Shown in pieces: positions 44,261 through 55,443 of a stretch of 64,000 nucleotides of DNA. Position 1 is the first letter of the stretch. The number at the start of each line of letters is the position of its first letter. A model generated the notes under the pieces. It made no database searches, was not told the origin of the DNA, and saw nothing but the letters and a program-made list of their open reading frames with translations. The DNA lies in the NCBI RefSeq assembly GCF_027921765.1, contig NZ_BSEJ01000004.1:172894-236893 (forward strand), given 5' to 3'. The position numbers and the translations under genes are program-made. The DNA comes from Microbacterium barkeri. GTDB lineage: Bacteria > Actinomycetota > Actinomycetes > Actinomycetales > Microbacteriaceae.

Positions 44261-46312
44261 CTACTCCGCCGGCAGCGGGCCGCAGCGGTCGATGCGGTAG
44301 AGCGTCGACTCGCCGTCCGTCGCGACCTCCGTGAAGAGTCCCGCCTCCACCGCGGCGTGCGGTCCGGGGAAGTGGTTGCCCGCCGGGTCTCCTCCCCCGA
44401 ACTCGTGCGGGTTGTAGAGCACGTGCCGCACGCGGAGGGCATCGAGCGCGCGGCACACCGCCGGGTCGCTGTCGATGTCCATGAGGCCCCACGCGAGCGT
44501 CTGACGCAGCGGATCCCACTGGCCGTTGACGTGCGGGAAGACCGGCTCGCGTCCGGCATACAGCTGGGTCAGCGCAGAGCCGTCCCACGGGTCGCCGAGC
44601 ACGCGCTCGCTCGCGGGCACCTCCTCGGCCACCTCGTGGTCCATGAAGTCGATCTGCTTCTGCGACACGACCTCCCACTGCGCACGCTCGTCGGGCATCG
44701 CGAACACGGCCGCGATCGCCGATGTCGTTCCGGTGAGGGCGAGCCCCGCAGCCGACACCACGGCGACGGCCAGCGCGAGCGGCGCGGCGAGGCGCGGGAG
44801 GGCTCGACGGGATCCGCCCGTCCGGATGGCGCGCTCGGCCGGGAGGGCACGTCGCGCGAGCGCGAGCGCGCCGAGCGTCGCGAGAGGGACGGCGACGACG
44901 GGCAGCGCGGCCGCGAGGCGGAAGCGGTCCTTGTACCAGACCCCCGTCGCGAGCTTCGCGATGACGCCGTCCGAACCGGCGGCGAGAACGAACAGGGCAG
45001 CGACGAGCACGAAGGCGACGACGAGCCACCGCGTGCGCCTGGTGCGGAGCGCGACCCCGGCGCCGACGATGACGAGGAACGCGAGGAAGGGCGCGACCGT
45101 CGTCACCGCGCCGCCCTCCCCCGTCATCGCCTGCAGCGTGAGAACCTGCACGACGCCCTCCCAGATGCCCTGCACCGCCTGCGCCTGCGGGCCGGAGAGG
45201 CGGCTCTCGATCGGCTCGTCGAGGAGCCCGAACCGCAGGATGGCGATCGCGAGCGCCGCCGCCGACAGCGCGACGCCGCCGACGACGCCCGCGACGAGCA
45301 CGATGACCGCGCGGCGGCGCTCGCGCCCGCCGCGTCGACGGGCGCGCGCGAACGCGCCGCCGAGAACCCACGCGACGAACGGGATGCCGATGAGCGCCCA
45401 CGTCGGGAGGACCCGCGGATGAGCCACGGCGAGCGCCCCGACGGACAGGCAGCCCGACAGCGCCGCGAGCACGACGGCGCGTCCGCGCCTCCCGGGTCGC
45501 GCGAGCGCGACACCCCGGACGGCGAGGACCGACAGCGCGACCGCCGCGGGGAGCAGCGCGTGCGCGAGGCCCGTGGGGTAGATCGTGCCCCACGAGAGCA
45601 GCGCGTAGGGGAACGCGCCGAAGGCGGCGCCGAGCGGGAGCGCGACGAGGGCGACGGTTCCCGTGGAGCGCCCTGGGAGCACGACCTGGGCGAGCCAGGC
45701 GACCCCGGGCAGCCAGACGAGCGCCTGCACGGCGAGCCATGCAACGTTGAACGCGACGGGAACCGGCACGCCGCTCCCCTGCACCGTCATCGCGACGAGC
45801 GCGTGCCACGCCGACGGGTAGTACGCGATCCCCGTCGCGCCCGTCTCGATGAGCGAGCGCAGCGTGAGGGGCGAGGCGGAGAACCCGTCCAGGATGGCCG
45901 ACACGGCCGAGAGGTGGAAGACGTTGTCGTAGGTCTGCGAGATCCGAGACGGGTCCGGCACTCCCGCGAACGCGACGACGCCCACGATCGCGGCGGCGAG
46001 GGCCCACACCGCGGCGAGCGCACGCGGCGGGATGGCCGCGCCCGTCACGACGAGGTCGGGATGCGCGCGCCGGACGAGGAGGGATGCCGCGAGCCCGACG
46101 AGCGCGACGGCGAGCACCTGCACGACATGGAACGGCGCGCCGAGCGCGCCGAACACCGCCGCCGCGACGCCCGCGCAGCACACGCTCGCGAGCGACGCCA
46201 CCGCGACGCGCGCGACCGCGCCCATGCGCAGGGGCGCGGTCGCGATGAGCCCGGGTGCGAGCACGGCGAGGAGCGCCGACACGAGGGCCGGCGCGACGAC
46301 GACCCAGCTCAT
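44261..46312 (-). CDS. DUF6541-type multi-spanning membrane protein, probable GT-C glycosyltransferase
   Basis: 683 residues with about 13 helices. The first external loop contains PSRISQTYDNVFHLSAVSAILDG (acidic, as in GT-C enzymes), followed by YYPSAWHALVAM and TGLAHALLPAAVALS. The C-terminal external domain is hydrophilic (VLGDPWDGSALTQLYAG, PAVCRALDALRVRHVLYNP). It starts 28 bases after the glf stop on the same strand, giving a glf-DUF6541 operon. It may transfer a lipid-linked sugar outside the membrane; this is inference. It converges on gtrA across the 55-base repeat pair. Confidence 0.8.
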   Translation of the reverse strand: MSWVVVAPALVSALLAVLAPGLIATAPLRMGAVARVAVASLASVCCAGVAAAVFGALGAPFHVVQVLAVALVGLAASLLVRRAHPDLVVTGAAIPPRALAAVWALAAAIVGVVAFAGVPDPSRISQTYDNVFHLSAVSAILDGFSASPLTLRSLIETGATGIAYYPSAWHALVAMTVQGSGVPVPVAFNVAWLAVQALVWLPGVAWLAQVVLPGRSTGTVALVALPLGAAFGAFPYALLSWGTIYPTGLAHALLPAAVALSVLAVRGVALARPGRRGRAVVLAALSGCLSVGALAVAHPRVLPTWALIGIPFVAWVLGGAFARARRRGGRERRRAVIVLVAGVVGGVALSAAALAIAILRFGLLDEPIESRLSGPQAQAVQGIWEGVVQVLTLQAMTGEGGAVTTVAPFLAFLVIVGAGVALRTRRTRWLVVAFVLVAALFVLAAGSDGVIAKLATGVWYKDRFRLAAALPVVAVPLATLGALALARRALPAERAIRTGGSRRALPRLAAPLALAVAVVSAAGLALTGTTSAIAAVFAMPDERAQWEVVSQKQIDFMDHEVAEEVPASERVLGDPWDGSALTQLYAGREPVFPHVNGQWDPLRQTLAWGLMDIDSDPAVCRALDALRVRHVLYNPHEFGGGDPAGNHFPGPHAAVEAGLFTEVATDGESTLYRIDRCGPLPAE

Positions 46313-46340
46313 CGGACTCCTGCCGTCAGGCGGGCGCGGG

Positions 46341-47540
<1,200 letters not shown>

Positions 47541-47560
47541 CTATGTGCATGCCCCTCGCG

Positions 47561-47566
47561 TATCCT
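47561..47566 (+). promoter_or_regulatory. -10 element TATCCT for the second gtrA operon
   Basis: TATCCT ends 10 bases before ATG 47577 and 1 base before an in-frame ATG at 47568. A transcript from here would begin at about the later ATG, so that start is chosen. Confidence 0.5.
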
Positions 47567-47576
47567 GATGCCGCAC

Positions 47577-48062
47577 ATGAGCAACGAAGAATCCCCCGCC
47601 GAGACCGAGGCCATCGCCGGGATGAGCGGGCCGGATGGCCCGCTGCTGCGCCTCTTCCGCGACCGTCGCGTCGCCTTCCTGTTCGTCGGGGCCGTCAACA
47701 CCGCGATCGGCTTCGCATGGTTCGTGCTCTTTTCCCGTCTGTTCGAGGCCGGATGGCCGGGCGCCGCCTGGACGGTCTTCGCGGTCATCCTGTGCGCGCA
47801 GATCATGAGCACGCTCAGCGCGTTCGTCTTCTACCGGAAGCTCGTCTTCCGGGTGCGCGGCCACGTGTGGCTCGACTTCGCCCGGTTCCAGCTCGTGTAC
47901 CTCGGGACGTTCATCCTCAACTTCGTCGTCGTGCCGCCGCTCAAGCTCTGGCTCGGCTGGCATGAGATCGTCGCGCAGCTCCTGTTCACGGTCGTGATCG
48001 CGTTCGCCAGCTGGTTCGGGCACAGCCGCTTCTCGTTCCACCGCAAGAAGGAGGACGCGTGA
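47577..48062 (+). CDS. GtrA family flippase-like membrane protein
   Basis: 161 residues with four helices (FLFVGAVNTAIGFAWFVLFSRL, TLSAFVFYRKLVF, GTFILNFVVVPPLKLWLG, ASWFGHSRFSF). The GtrA fold fits a carrier for polyprenyl-linked sugars. The start MSNEESP is chosen because TATCCT lies 10 bases before it. The stop overlaps the next GTG (GTGA). It heads a three-gene operon that also encodes a GtrB-like enzyme, facing a convergent multi-spanning protein. Confidence 0.92.
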   Translation: MSNEESPAETEAIAGMSGPDGPLLRLFRDRRVAFLFVGAVNTAIGFAWFVLFSRLFEAGWPGAAWTVFAVILCAQIMSTLSAFVFYRKLVFRVRGHVWLDFARFQLVYLGTFILNFVVVPPLKLWLGWHEIVAQLLFTVVIAFASWFGHSRFSFHRKKEDA

Positions 48063-48889
48063 CCGCTCCGCGCATCAGCGTGGTCATCCCCGCGTACAAC
48101 AACGGCCGCACGCTCGGCGAGACGATGCGATCCGTGCTCGACCAGCAGGTCGACGGGCTCGAGCTCGTCGTCGCCGACCACGCGTCGTCGGACGACACGT
48201 GGGATGTCATGCAGGGCTTCGCCGCCGACCCGCGCGTGACCCTGCTGCGCACGGAGGCCGGCGGCGGCGCCGCGCGCAACTGGAACCGCGTGACGGACGC
48301 CGCGACCGGCGCCTACCTCAAGCTCGTGTGCGGCGACGACGTCCTGCGGCCCGGCGTGCTCGCACGCCAGGCGCGGCTGCTCGAGCGGTCGGGCGCCGTC
48401 CTCACCGCCTGCAAGCGCGACATCATCGATGCCGAGGGCAAGGTCCTCATGGCCGGATGGGGCCTCACGGGGCTCGGCCGGCCCATGTCGGGCGGCGAGG
48501 CGCTCCGCCGCACCGTGCGCGCAGGCCGCAACCTCCTCGGCGAGCCCGCCTCCGTCATGATGCGCCGGGAGGCGTTCGCGGCGGCCGGCGGATGGCACGG
48601 CCGCTTCTCCTATCTGATCGACCTCGCGAGCTACGCCCGCGTGCTCGTCGGCGGCGGGTTCACGCCCGACACCGAGGTGGGCGCGACGTTCCGGATGAGC
48701 GACACGCAGTGGTCGGTCGCGCTCGTCGACGAGCAGACCGCGGAGGCGCGCGCCTTCCACGCATGGCTGCGCGCCGAGCACCCCGAGATCGTGACCGAGG
48801 CGGATCGGCGCATGGGCGACATCCGCGCCGGTCTCATGGCCCAGGCCCGGCGCATCTCGTACCGTGTCCTCAAGAGGAGGATGGGATGA
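48059..48889 (+). CDS. GT2 glycosyltransferase
   Basis: 276 residues, a compact soluble GT-A enzyme: ISVVIPAYNNGRTLGETM, VADHASSDDTWDV, metal region LKLVCGDDVLRPGV, and GEPASVMMRREAF as the acceptor-loop segment. The end is basic (RISYRVLKRRM). GTG 48059 overlaps the GtrA stop and its stop overlaps the next ATG. Unlike the following gene it has no membrane helices, so it probably uses a sugar nucleotide on a growing cytoplasmic chain. Confidence 0.9.
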   Translation: MTAPRISVVIPAYNNGRTLGETMRSVLDQQVDGLELVVADHASSDDTWDVMQGFAADPRVTLLRTEAGGGAARNWNRVTDAATGAYLKLVCGDDVLRPGVLARQARLLERSGAVLTACKRDIIDAEGKVLMAGWGLTGLGRPMSGGEALRRTVRAGRNLLGEPASVMMRREAFAAAGGWHGRFSYLIDLASYARVLVGGGFTPDTEVGATFRMSDTQWSVALVDEQTAEARAFHAWLRAEHPEIVTEADRRMGDIRAGLMAQARRISYRVLKRRMG

Positions 48890-49842
48890 CCGTGCGCCGG
48901 CGCATCGCCTACGTGCTGCCGATCTACAACGAGGAGGGGAACATCCCCCTCCTGTACGAGCGTCTCGTCTCGGCCACGGCGCCGCTCGGCGACCGCTACG
49001 ACGTCGAGTTCGTCTTCGTCGACGACGGCAGCCGCGACCGGTCGCTCGAGCTGCTGCGCGGACTGCGCGCGCAGGACCCTCGCGTCTCCGTGTACGCGCT
49101 CGCGCGCAACTACGGCCACCAGATCGCCGTGACGGCGGGCCTCGACGTCGCCGACGCCGACGCCGTGATCGTCATGGACAGCGACCTGCAGGACCCTCCC
49201 GAGGTCAGCCTCGAGCTCATCGAGCGGTGGGAGCACGGCGTCGACGTCGCCTACGCGCAGCGGCGCACACGCGACGACGGCCTCTTCAAGCGCACGACGG
49301 CGCACGGCTTCTACTGGCTGCTGAGCAAGCTCTCGAGCGTGGACATCCCCCGCGACACGGGCGACTTCCGCCTCATGGACCGCCGGGTCGTCGAGGAGCT
49401 GCGCAAGCACCCCGAGCGCAACCGGTTCATCCGGGGGCTCGTCGCGTCGATCGGGTTCCGCCAGGAGGCCGTCCTCTTCGACCGCGACGCGCGGCACGCG
49501 GGCGAGACCGGCTATCCCCTCCGGAAGATGCTCAAGCTCGCGGGCGACGGCATCTTCGGCTTCTCGACCGCGCCCCTCAAGCTCATCAGCCGCGTGGGCG
49601 GCGCGATGGCCGTCCTCGCGCTCCTGTGGACGATCTACCTCGTCATCGCGCGTCTCGTGAACCCGGAGTCGGTCATCGAGGGCTGGACCTACCTCGCGGC
49701 CGGGATGTTCCTCCTCGGCGGCGTGCAGATGCTCATGCTGGGGGTGCTCGGCAGCTACCTCGGCCGCATCTACGTCGAGGTGCAGGGCCGCCCGCTCTAC
49801 GCCTTCGCGGTCGCCGAGGCCGGGCCCCCGCCCGCGCGCTGA
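48886..49842 (+). CDS. GtrB-type polyprenol-phosphate glycosyltransferase
   Basis: 318 residues. The GtrB/ArnC features are complete: IAYVLPIYNEEGNIPLLYE, FVDDGSRDRSLEL, metal motif VMDSDLQDPPE, DTGDFRLMDRR, and two C-terminal helices at about 235-300 (LLWTIYLVIARLV, MFLLGGVQMLMLGVLG). It loads a sugar on polyprenyl phosphate for the GtrA protein encoded two genes upstream. ATG 48886 overlaps the previous stop. Its last 46 bases overlap, in antisense, the end of the convergent membrane-protein gene. Confidence 0.95.
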   Translation: MTVRRRIAYVLPIYNEEGNIPLLYERLVSATAPLGDRYDVEFVFVDDGSRDRSLELLRGLRAQDPRVSVYALARNYGHQIAVTAGLDVADADAVIVMDSDLQDPPEVSLELIERWEHGVDVAYAQRRTRDDGLFKRTTAHGFYWLLSKLSSVDIPRDTGDFRLMDRRVVEELRKHPERNRFIRGLVASIGFRQEAVLFDRDARHAGETGYPLRKMLKLAGDGIFGFSTAPLKLISRVGGAMAVLALLWTIYLVIARLVNPESVIEGWTYLAAGMFLLGGVQMLMLGVLGSYLGRIYVEVQGRPLYAFAVAEAGPPPAR

Positions 49843-51989
49843 CGGAGGCGCGCCACCCCGCGCCCGATGAGCCAGCCGAGGCCGATCGCCATCGCGAGGC
49901 CGTAGGCGCCCATGAGCAGCGGCCACGCGGGCGGGCGGAACGACACGGTCACCGTCTCGCCGGGCGCCACGTCCGTCGTGTCGACCGTGAGAAGCCAGCC
50001 CCGCAGCGGCTCGGCCTCCGCCGCGCCCGCGACGGCGTAGCCCGGGTACGGCAGACGGCTCAGCACCACGCGCCCGTCCTCGCCGGCCTCGTCGACCTCG
50101 AAGGACACCGACGTGTCGTCCTGCGCGGTCACCGTGACGCGCGTGTCGGGAGCCGTCCACACGACGCCGCCCGCGCTCGGCAGCGCCTCATCGCGCTCGA
50201 AGAGCCAGGTGTACTCGCCGTCGGCCGCGAGCGTCCATCCCTCGGGCGCCTCCGGCTGCTCGGGGTACGTGTCCTTCATCGCGACGATCGTGCTCACGCT
50301 CATGAGGTCGGCCACGCGCAGGCCCGTCTCCTCGTCGACCGACCACAGCGTCTCGAGGGCGTCCTCGCAGGTCTGCCCGCGCAGGTCGATGCAGAGGTCG
50401 TCGCCGAACGTCTCGAACGGCAGGACGGTGTAGAGGCTGCTCACCTCCGTCGGGCTGAAGTACCAGAGGTTGGCGAGCAGCCGCTCCGACCAGCTGTCGC
50501 GGTCCTGCCATCCGTCCTCCGCGTCGCCGACGACGATCGCGTCGCCGTGCGCGTCCGGGAGGACGGCCTGCAGGGCCGTCGCGCTGTCGGGCGCGCTGCG
50601 GCTCGGCAGCGGCGACTCGGGCAGGAAGCGCATCTGCCCCGCGGCGAAGACGGCCGTCACGATCATCGCCCCGACCACCGCGACGGTCGTGCGCCGTCGC
50701 ACGCGGGGCGAGCGCGCGACCCATCGCAGCGCGACGAGCGCCGCGAGGGAGACGAGCGCGGCGGCTCCGATGACCTTCCACGCGTACGGCCCGTTTCCCC
50801 AGGTCAGGACCGAGGTCACGGCGATGACGAGCGCCGAGAGCCAGAAGGCGCGGCGCGTCGCCCCCGCGGGGAAGCGGCGCGAGATCCCCACCGCGAAGAG
50901 CACGATGAGCACGATCGCGAGATACGGGATGAGACGCAGCGGCCAGCGGATCGGCCCCATGTGGCTCGGCCCCAGCACGAGCGCGAGCACGAGGCCGCCG
51001 AGCACGAAGAGCGGGATGGCGCGCCGCACGGCCGAGCGCGCGAGCGGCAGCGCGAGCGGGAAGAGCAGGAGCACCCACGCGATGTAGACGAGCGGACCGG
51101 GCGTGATGTCGCCGAACCAGGAGCGGATGGTCGCGCTCACCCAGGGACTCCCCGCCGACGCGAGGTCCGTGAGATCGGCGTTGAGGAACCCGAGGTTCTC
51201 GAACGGCGCGTTCCCGCGCTCCGTCACGGGCGCGGTGAGGACAGCGGGCAGGTACACGACGATCGTGAGCAGCGCGCCCCACGCCGAGGCGAGCAGGGTC
51301 CGCAGCACTCGGGGGCCGTCGCGGCGCACCGCATGGCGCACGAGCGACTCGACGAGCACGACGACGAGCATCATGACGCCGAACACGTAGCCGACCGTGA
51401 TGAGCAGGTAGCTCGCGACGAGGTACGGCAGCGGCGAGCGGCGGTGCTCGACCGTGCGCCGCAGCGCCCACCACACCCACGGGAACAGCGCGACGTTGAT
51501 GAGGTCGGTCGACCAGGACGCGGCGTCCATGTAGACGACGAAGCCGGACGACGGCACGAGCACGCCCGCGAGCGCCGCCCACGGACGGTGCGCGCCGAAC
51601 TGGCGCGCGAGCAGGTAGACGCCCAGGGCGAGCACGACGAGGAACGCGAGCTTCACGCCGGTCGCGTGCGCGACCGGACTCTCGCTGAGCCGCGCCGTGA
51701 CGGCGATGAGCCACGTCATGGGGTTGAGGAGGCCCCACTGGCCTTCGGCCCAGTAGTTGCCGGCCTGCCAGGCCGATGGGTCGAGCATCGGCAGGCGCCC
51801 CTGCAGGAGCTGGTCGCCGAGCTGCCACCACTGCCCCGCCGAGCCGCGCTCGGTGTCGTCGGAGAAGTAGAACCGCGGGGTCACGAGGAGCCGTGCGGCC
51901 GCGAGAGCGAGGGTCGCCAGGACGGTGAGAAGGGGCCAGCCCACCCGCTGCGCGCGCCGCCGTGCCCGATTCGTGCCGTCCGCCGTCAT
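49797..51989 (-). CDS. Multi-spanning membrane protein, YfhO-like, probable GT-C glycosyltransferase
   Basis: 730 residues with about 13 helices and a C-terminal beta-rich external domain of about 200 residues (YPGYAVAGAAEAEPLRGWL, TVSFRPPAWPLLM) ending in a last helix. The first loop, FYFSDDTERGSAGQWWQLGD, carries the acidic pair expected of GT-C folds. YfhO-type proteins glycosylate wall teichoic or lipoteichoic acid in Firmicutes with a GtrB-like partner. The convergent GtrA/GtrB operon at its 3' end is the likely partner; the two stops overlap by 46 bases. Acceptor unknown. Confidence 0.8.
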   Translation of the reverse strand: MTADGTNRARRRAQRVGWPLLTVLATLALAAARLLVTPRFYFSDDTERGSAGQWWQLGDQLLQGRLPMLDPSAWQAGNYWAEGQWGLLNPMTWLIAVTARLSESPVAHATGVKLAFLVVLALGVYLLARQFGAHRPWAALAGVLVPSSGFVVYMDAASWSTDLINVALFPWVWWALRRTVEHRRSPLPYLVASYLLITVGYVFGVMMLVVVLVESLVRHAVRRDGPRVLRTLLASAWGALLTIVVYLPAVLTAPVTERGNAPFENLGFLNADLTDLASAGSPWVSATIRSWFGDITPGPLVYIAWVLLLFPLALPLARSAVRRAIPLFVLGGLVLALVLGPSHMGPIRWPLRLIPYLAIVLIVLFAVGISRRFPAGATRRAFWLSALVIAVTSVLTWGNGPYAWKVIGAAALVSLAALVALRWVARSPRVRRRTTVAVVGAMIVTAVFAAGQMRFLPESPLPSRSAPDSATALQAVLPDAHGDAIVVGDAEDGWQDRDSWSERLLANLWYFSPTEVSSLYTVLPFETFGDDLCIDLRGQTCEDALETLWSVDEETGLRVADLMSVSTIVAMKDTYPEQPEAPEGWTLAADGEYTWLFERDEALPSAGGVVWTAPDTRVTVTAQDDTSVSFEVDEAGEDGRVVLSRLPYPGYAVAGAAEAEPLRGWLLTVDTTDVAPGETVTVSFRPPAWPLLMGAYGLAMAIGLGWLIGRGVARLRQRAGGGPASATAKA

Positions 51990-52065
51990 CTGTCCTCCGC
52001 TGCTCGCCCCGCCGCGCGGCGGGCCAGACTCGATGGTAGTGCGAGCGGCCGGGCGGACCCCGCGA

Positions 52066-53403
52066 TCAGCGCGCAGGGCCCTCGAGCTCCTCGAGCGAGC
52101 GGCCGCGGGTCTCGCGGGTGAGGAGCGTCGCGAGCGCCGACACCGCGCAGATGGCGAACGTCACGGCGCCGATCGTGAGCGGCACGTTCTCCGTCCCAGG
52201 AGGGGCGATCGCCGTGAACAGCGACGGGAAGAACGCCGCCAGCATGAGCCCGATGTTCTGCGACACGGCGAAGCCGGTCACGCGGATGCGCGCGGGGAAC
52301 TGCTCCTGGAAGAAGGTCGCGAAGGTCGCGTTCCACATCTGGAAGAAGATGCTCTGCACGATGACGACGAAGACGAACACGAGCACGAGGCTGCGCTGCT
52401 CCACGGCCCACAGGTACGCGACCGTGAGGAGGCCTCCGCCGAGCCCGCCCGCGACCATGAAGCCACGGCGTCCGAACCGGTCGGACAGGCCGCCGAAGAT
52501 CGGGATGGTGAGGGCGGCGGTGAGATTGGCCACGAGCGTGACCCAGAGGAAGTCGCTCGTCGAGAACCCGATCCCGTACCCCTCCTGCGTCGCATACGAC
52601 ACGCCGAAGACGAGCGTGGCCATCCCGATCACGTTCGTGAACGTCATGAGGATGCAGCGGATCATGACCCACGGGTACGAGCGCAGGAGCTCCACGACGG
52701 GGAACCGGCGACGGACCTCGACGGCGCTCTCTGCGGAGAAGACGGGCGTCTCGTGCACGCCGCGGCGGATGAGGTATCCCGCGATGATGACGACGGCGCT
52801 GAGGAGGAACGGGATGCGCCATCCCCACGCGGCGAAGTCCTCCTCGCTGAGCACGGCCGCCAGCGGGAGCATCACACCTGTGGCGAGGATGGAGCCGATC
52901 TGGGTGCCCTGCAGCGTGAAGCTCGTGAAGAAGCCCCGTCGCGCGTCGGGCGAGTGCTCGACGACCATCGCCCCGGCGCCGCCCAGCTCTCCCGCGACGG
53001 CGAATCCCTGCACGAGGCGCAGGATGACGAGGAGGATCGGCGCGAGGACGCCCACCTGCGCGTACGTCGGGAGGAGGCCGACGAGCAGGGTCGAGAAGCC
53101 CATGAGCAGCATCGCGAGGATGAGGACGTTCTTGCGCCCGCGCCGGTCGCCCCAGGCGCCCAGCAGCACGGCGCCGACAGGGCGCGCGACGTAGCCGACC
53201 GCGTAGGTCGCGAGGGACGAGATGATGCCCACCGTCGGGTCGCCGGTCGGGAAGAACACGACCGGGAAGACGAGCGCCGCGGCCTGCGAGTAGAGCGCGA
53301 AGTCGTAGTACTCGAGGGCGCTGCCCACCCATGCGCTGAGGGCCGCCTTCTTCGGCTCCCGAACGATCCCGCTGTCGGCTTCGGCCTGCTTCGCTGCGCT
53401 CAT
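52066..53403 (-). CDS. MFS transporter, metabolite:H+ symporter (MHS) family
   Basis: 445 residues with 12 helices. MHS signature: SALEYYDFALYSQAAAL in the first helix, LLGAWGDRRGRKNVL after the second, RLVQGFAVAGELGGAGAM in the fourth, and a second DRFGRR loop in the C-half. Family members import small organic acids, betaines or similar solutes; the substrate cannot be read. The ribosome site AGGAGAG lies about 10 bases before the ATG. It is not functionally linked to its glycan neighbours. A well-formed promoter with two LacI-type boxes lies upstream. Confidence 0.93.
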   Translation of the reverse strand: MSAAKQAEADSGIVREPKKAALSAWVGSALEYYDFALYSQAAALVFPVVFFPTGDPTVGIISSLATYAVGYVARPVGAVLLGAWGDRRGRKNVLILAMLLMGFSTLLVGLLPTYAQVGVLAPILLVILRLVQGFAVAGELGGAGAMVVEHSPDARRGFFTSFTLQGTQIGSILATGVMLPLAAVLSEEDFAAWGWRIPFLLSAVVIIAGYLIRRGVHETPVFSAESAVEVRRRFPVVELLRSYPWVMIRCILMTFTNVIGMATLVFGVSYATQEGYGIGFSTSDFLWVTLVANLTAALTIPIFGGLSDRFGRRGFMVAGGLGGGLLTVAYLWAVEQRSLVLVFVFVVIVQSIFFQMWNATFATFFQEQFPARIRVTGFAVSQNIGLMLAAFFPSLFTAIAPPGTENVPLTIGAVTFAICAVSALATLLTRETRGRSLEELEGPAR

Positions 53404-53444
53404 GCCGTCACTCTCCTGTCCGCACTGACTCGCCGACCCGAACG

Positions 53445-53480
53445 TGGGTAAGCGTTTTCCATCGTAATGGAACGTTTCAA
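53445..53480. promoter_or_regulatory. Two LacI-type operator boxes in the MHS transporter promoter
   Basis: Box 1 (53445-53461) reads TGGAAAACGCTTACCCA on the minus strand, a near palindrome around ACGC. Box 2 (53468-53480) reads TTGAAACGTTCCA, centred on AACGTT. Both match the LacI/GalR pattern of A-rich arms around a central CG. No LacI-family gene is in the window. Confidence 0.55.
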
Positions 53481-53489
53481 TCGCGACAA
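53461..53489 (-). promoter_or_regulatory. MHS transporter promoter: -35 TTGTCG, 17-base spacer, -10 TACGAT
   Basis: On the minus strand TTGTCG (53484-53489), 17 bases, then TACGAT (53461-53466). Transcription should start near 53454, giving a leader of about 50 bases. One operator-like box lies in the spacer and another over the start site. Confidence 0.65.
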
Positions 53490-53563
53490 CTCGGGCGTCG
53501 ATGGGCGGTGCGGGCGACGGCGTCCGCCAGGGGTCACGGGGTCTCCTGTGTCACGATGGCTGT

Positions 53564-55437
<1,874 letters not shown>

Positions 55438-55443
55438 CCGGCA

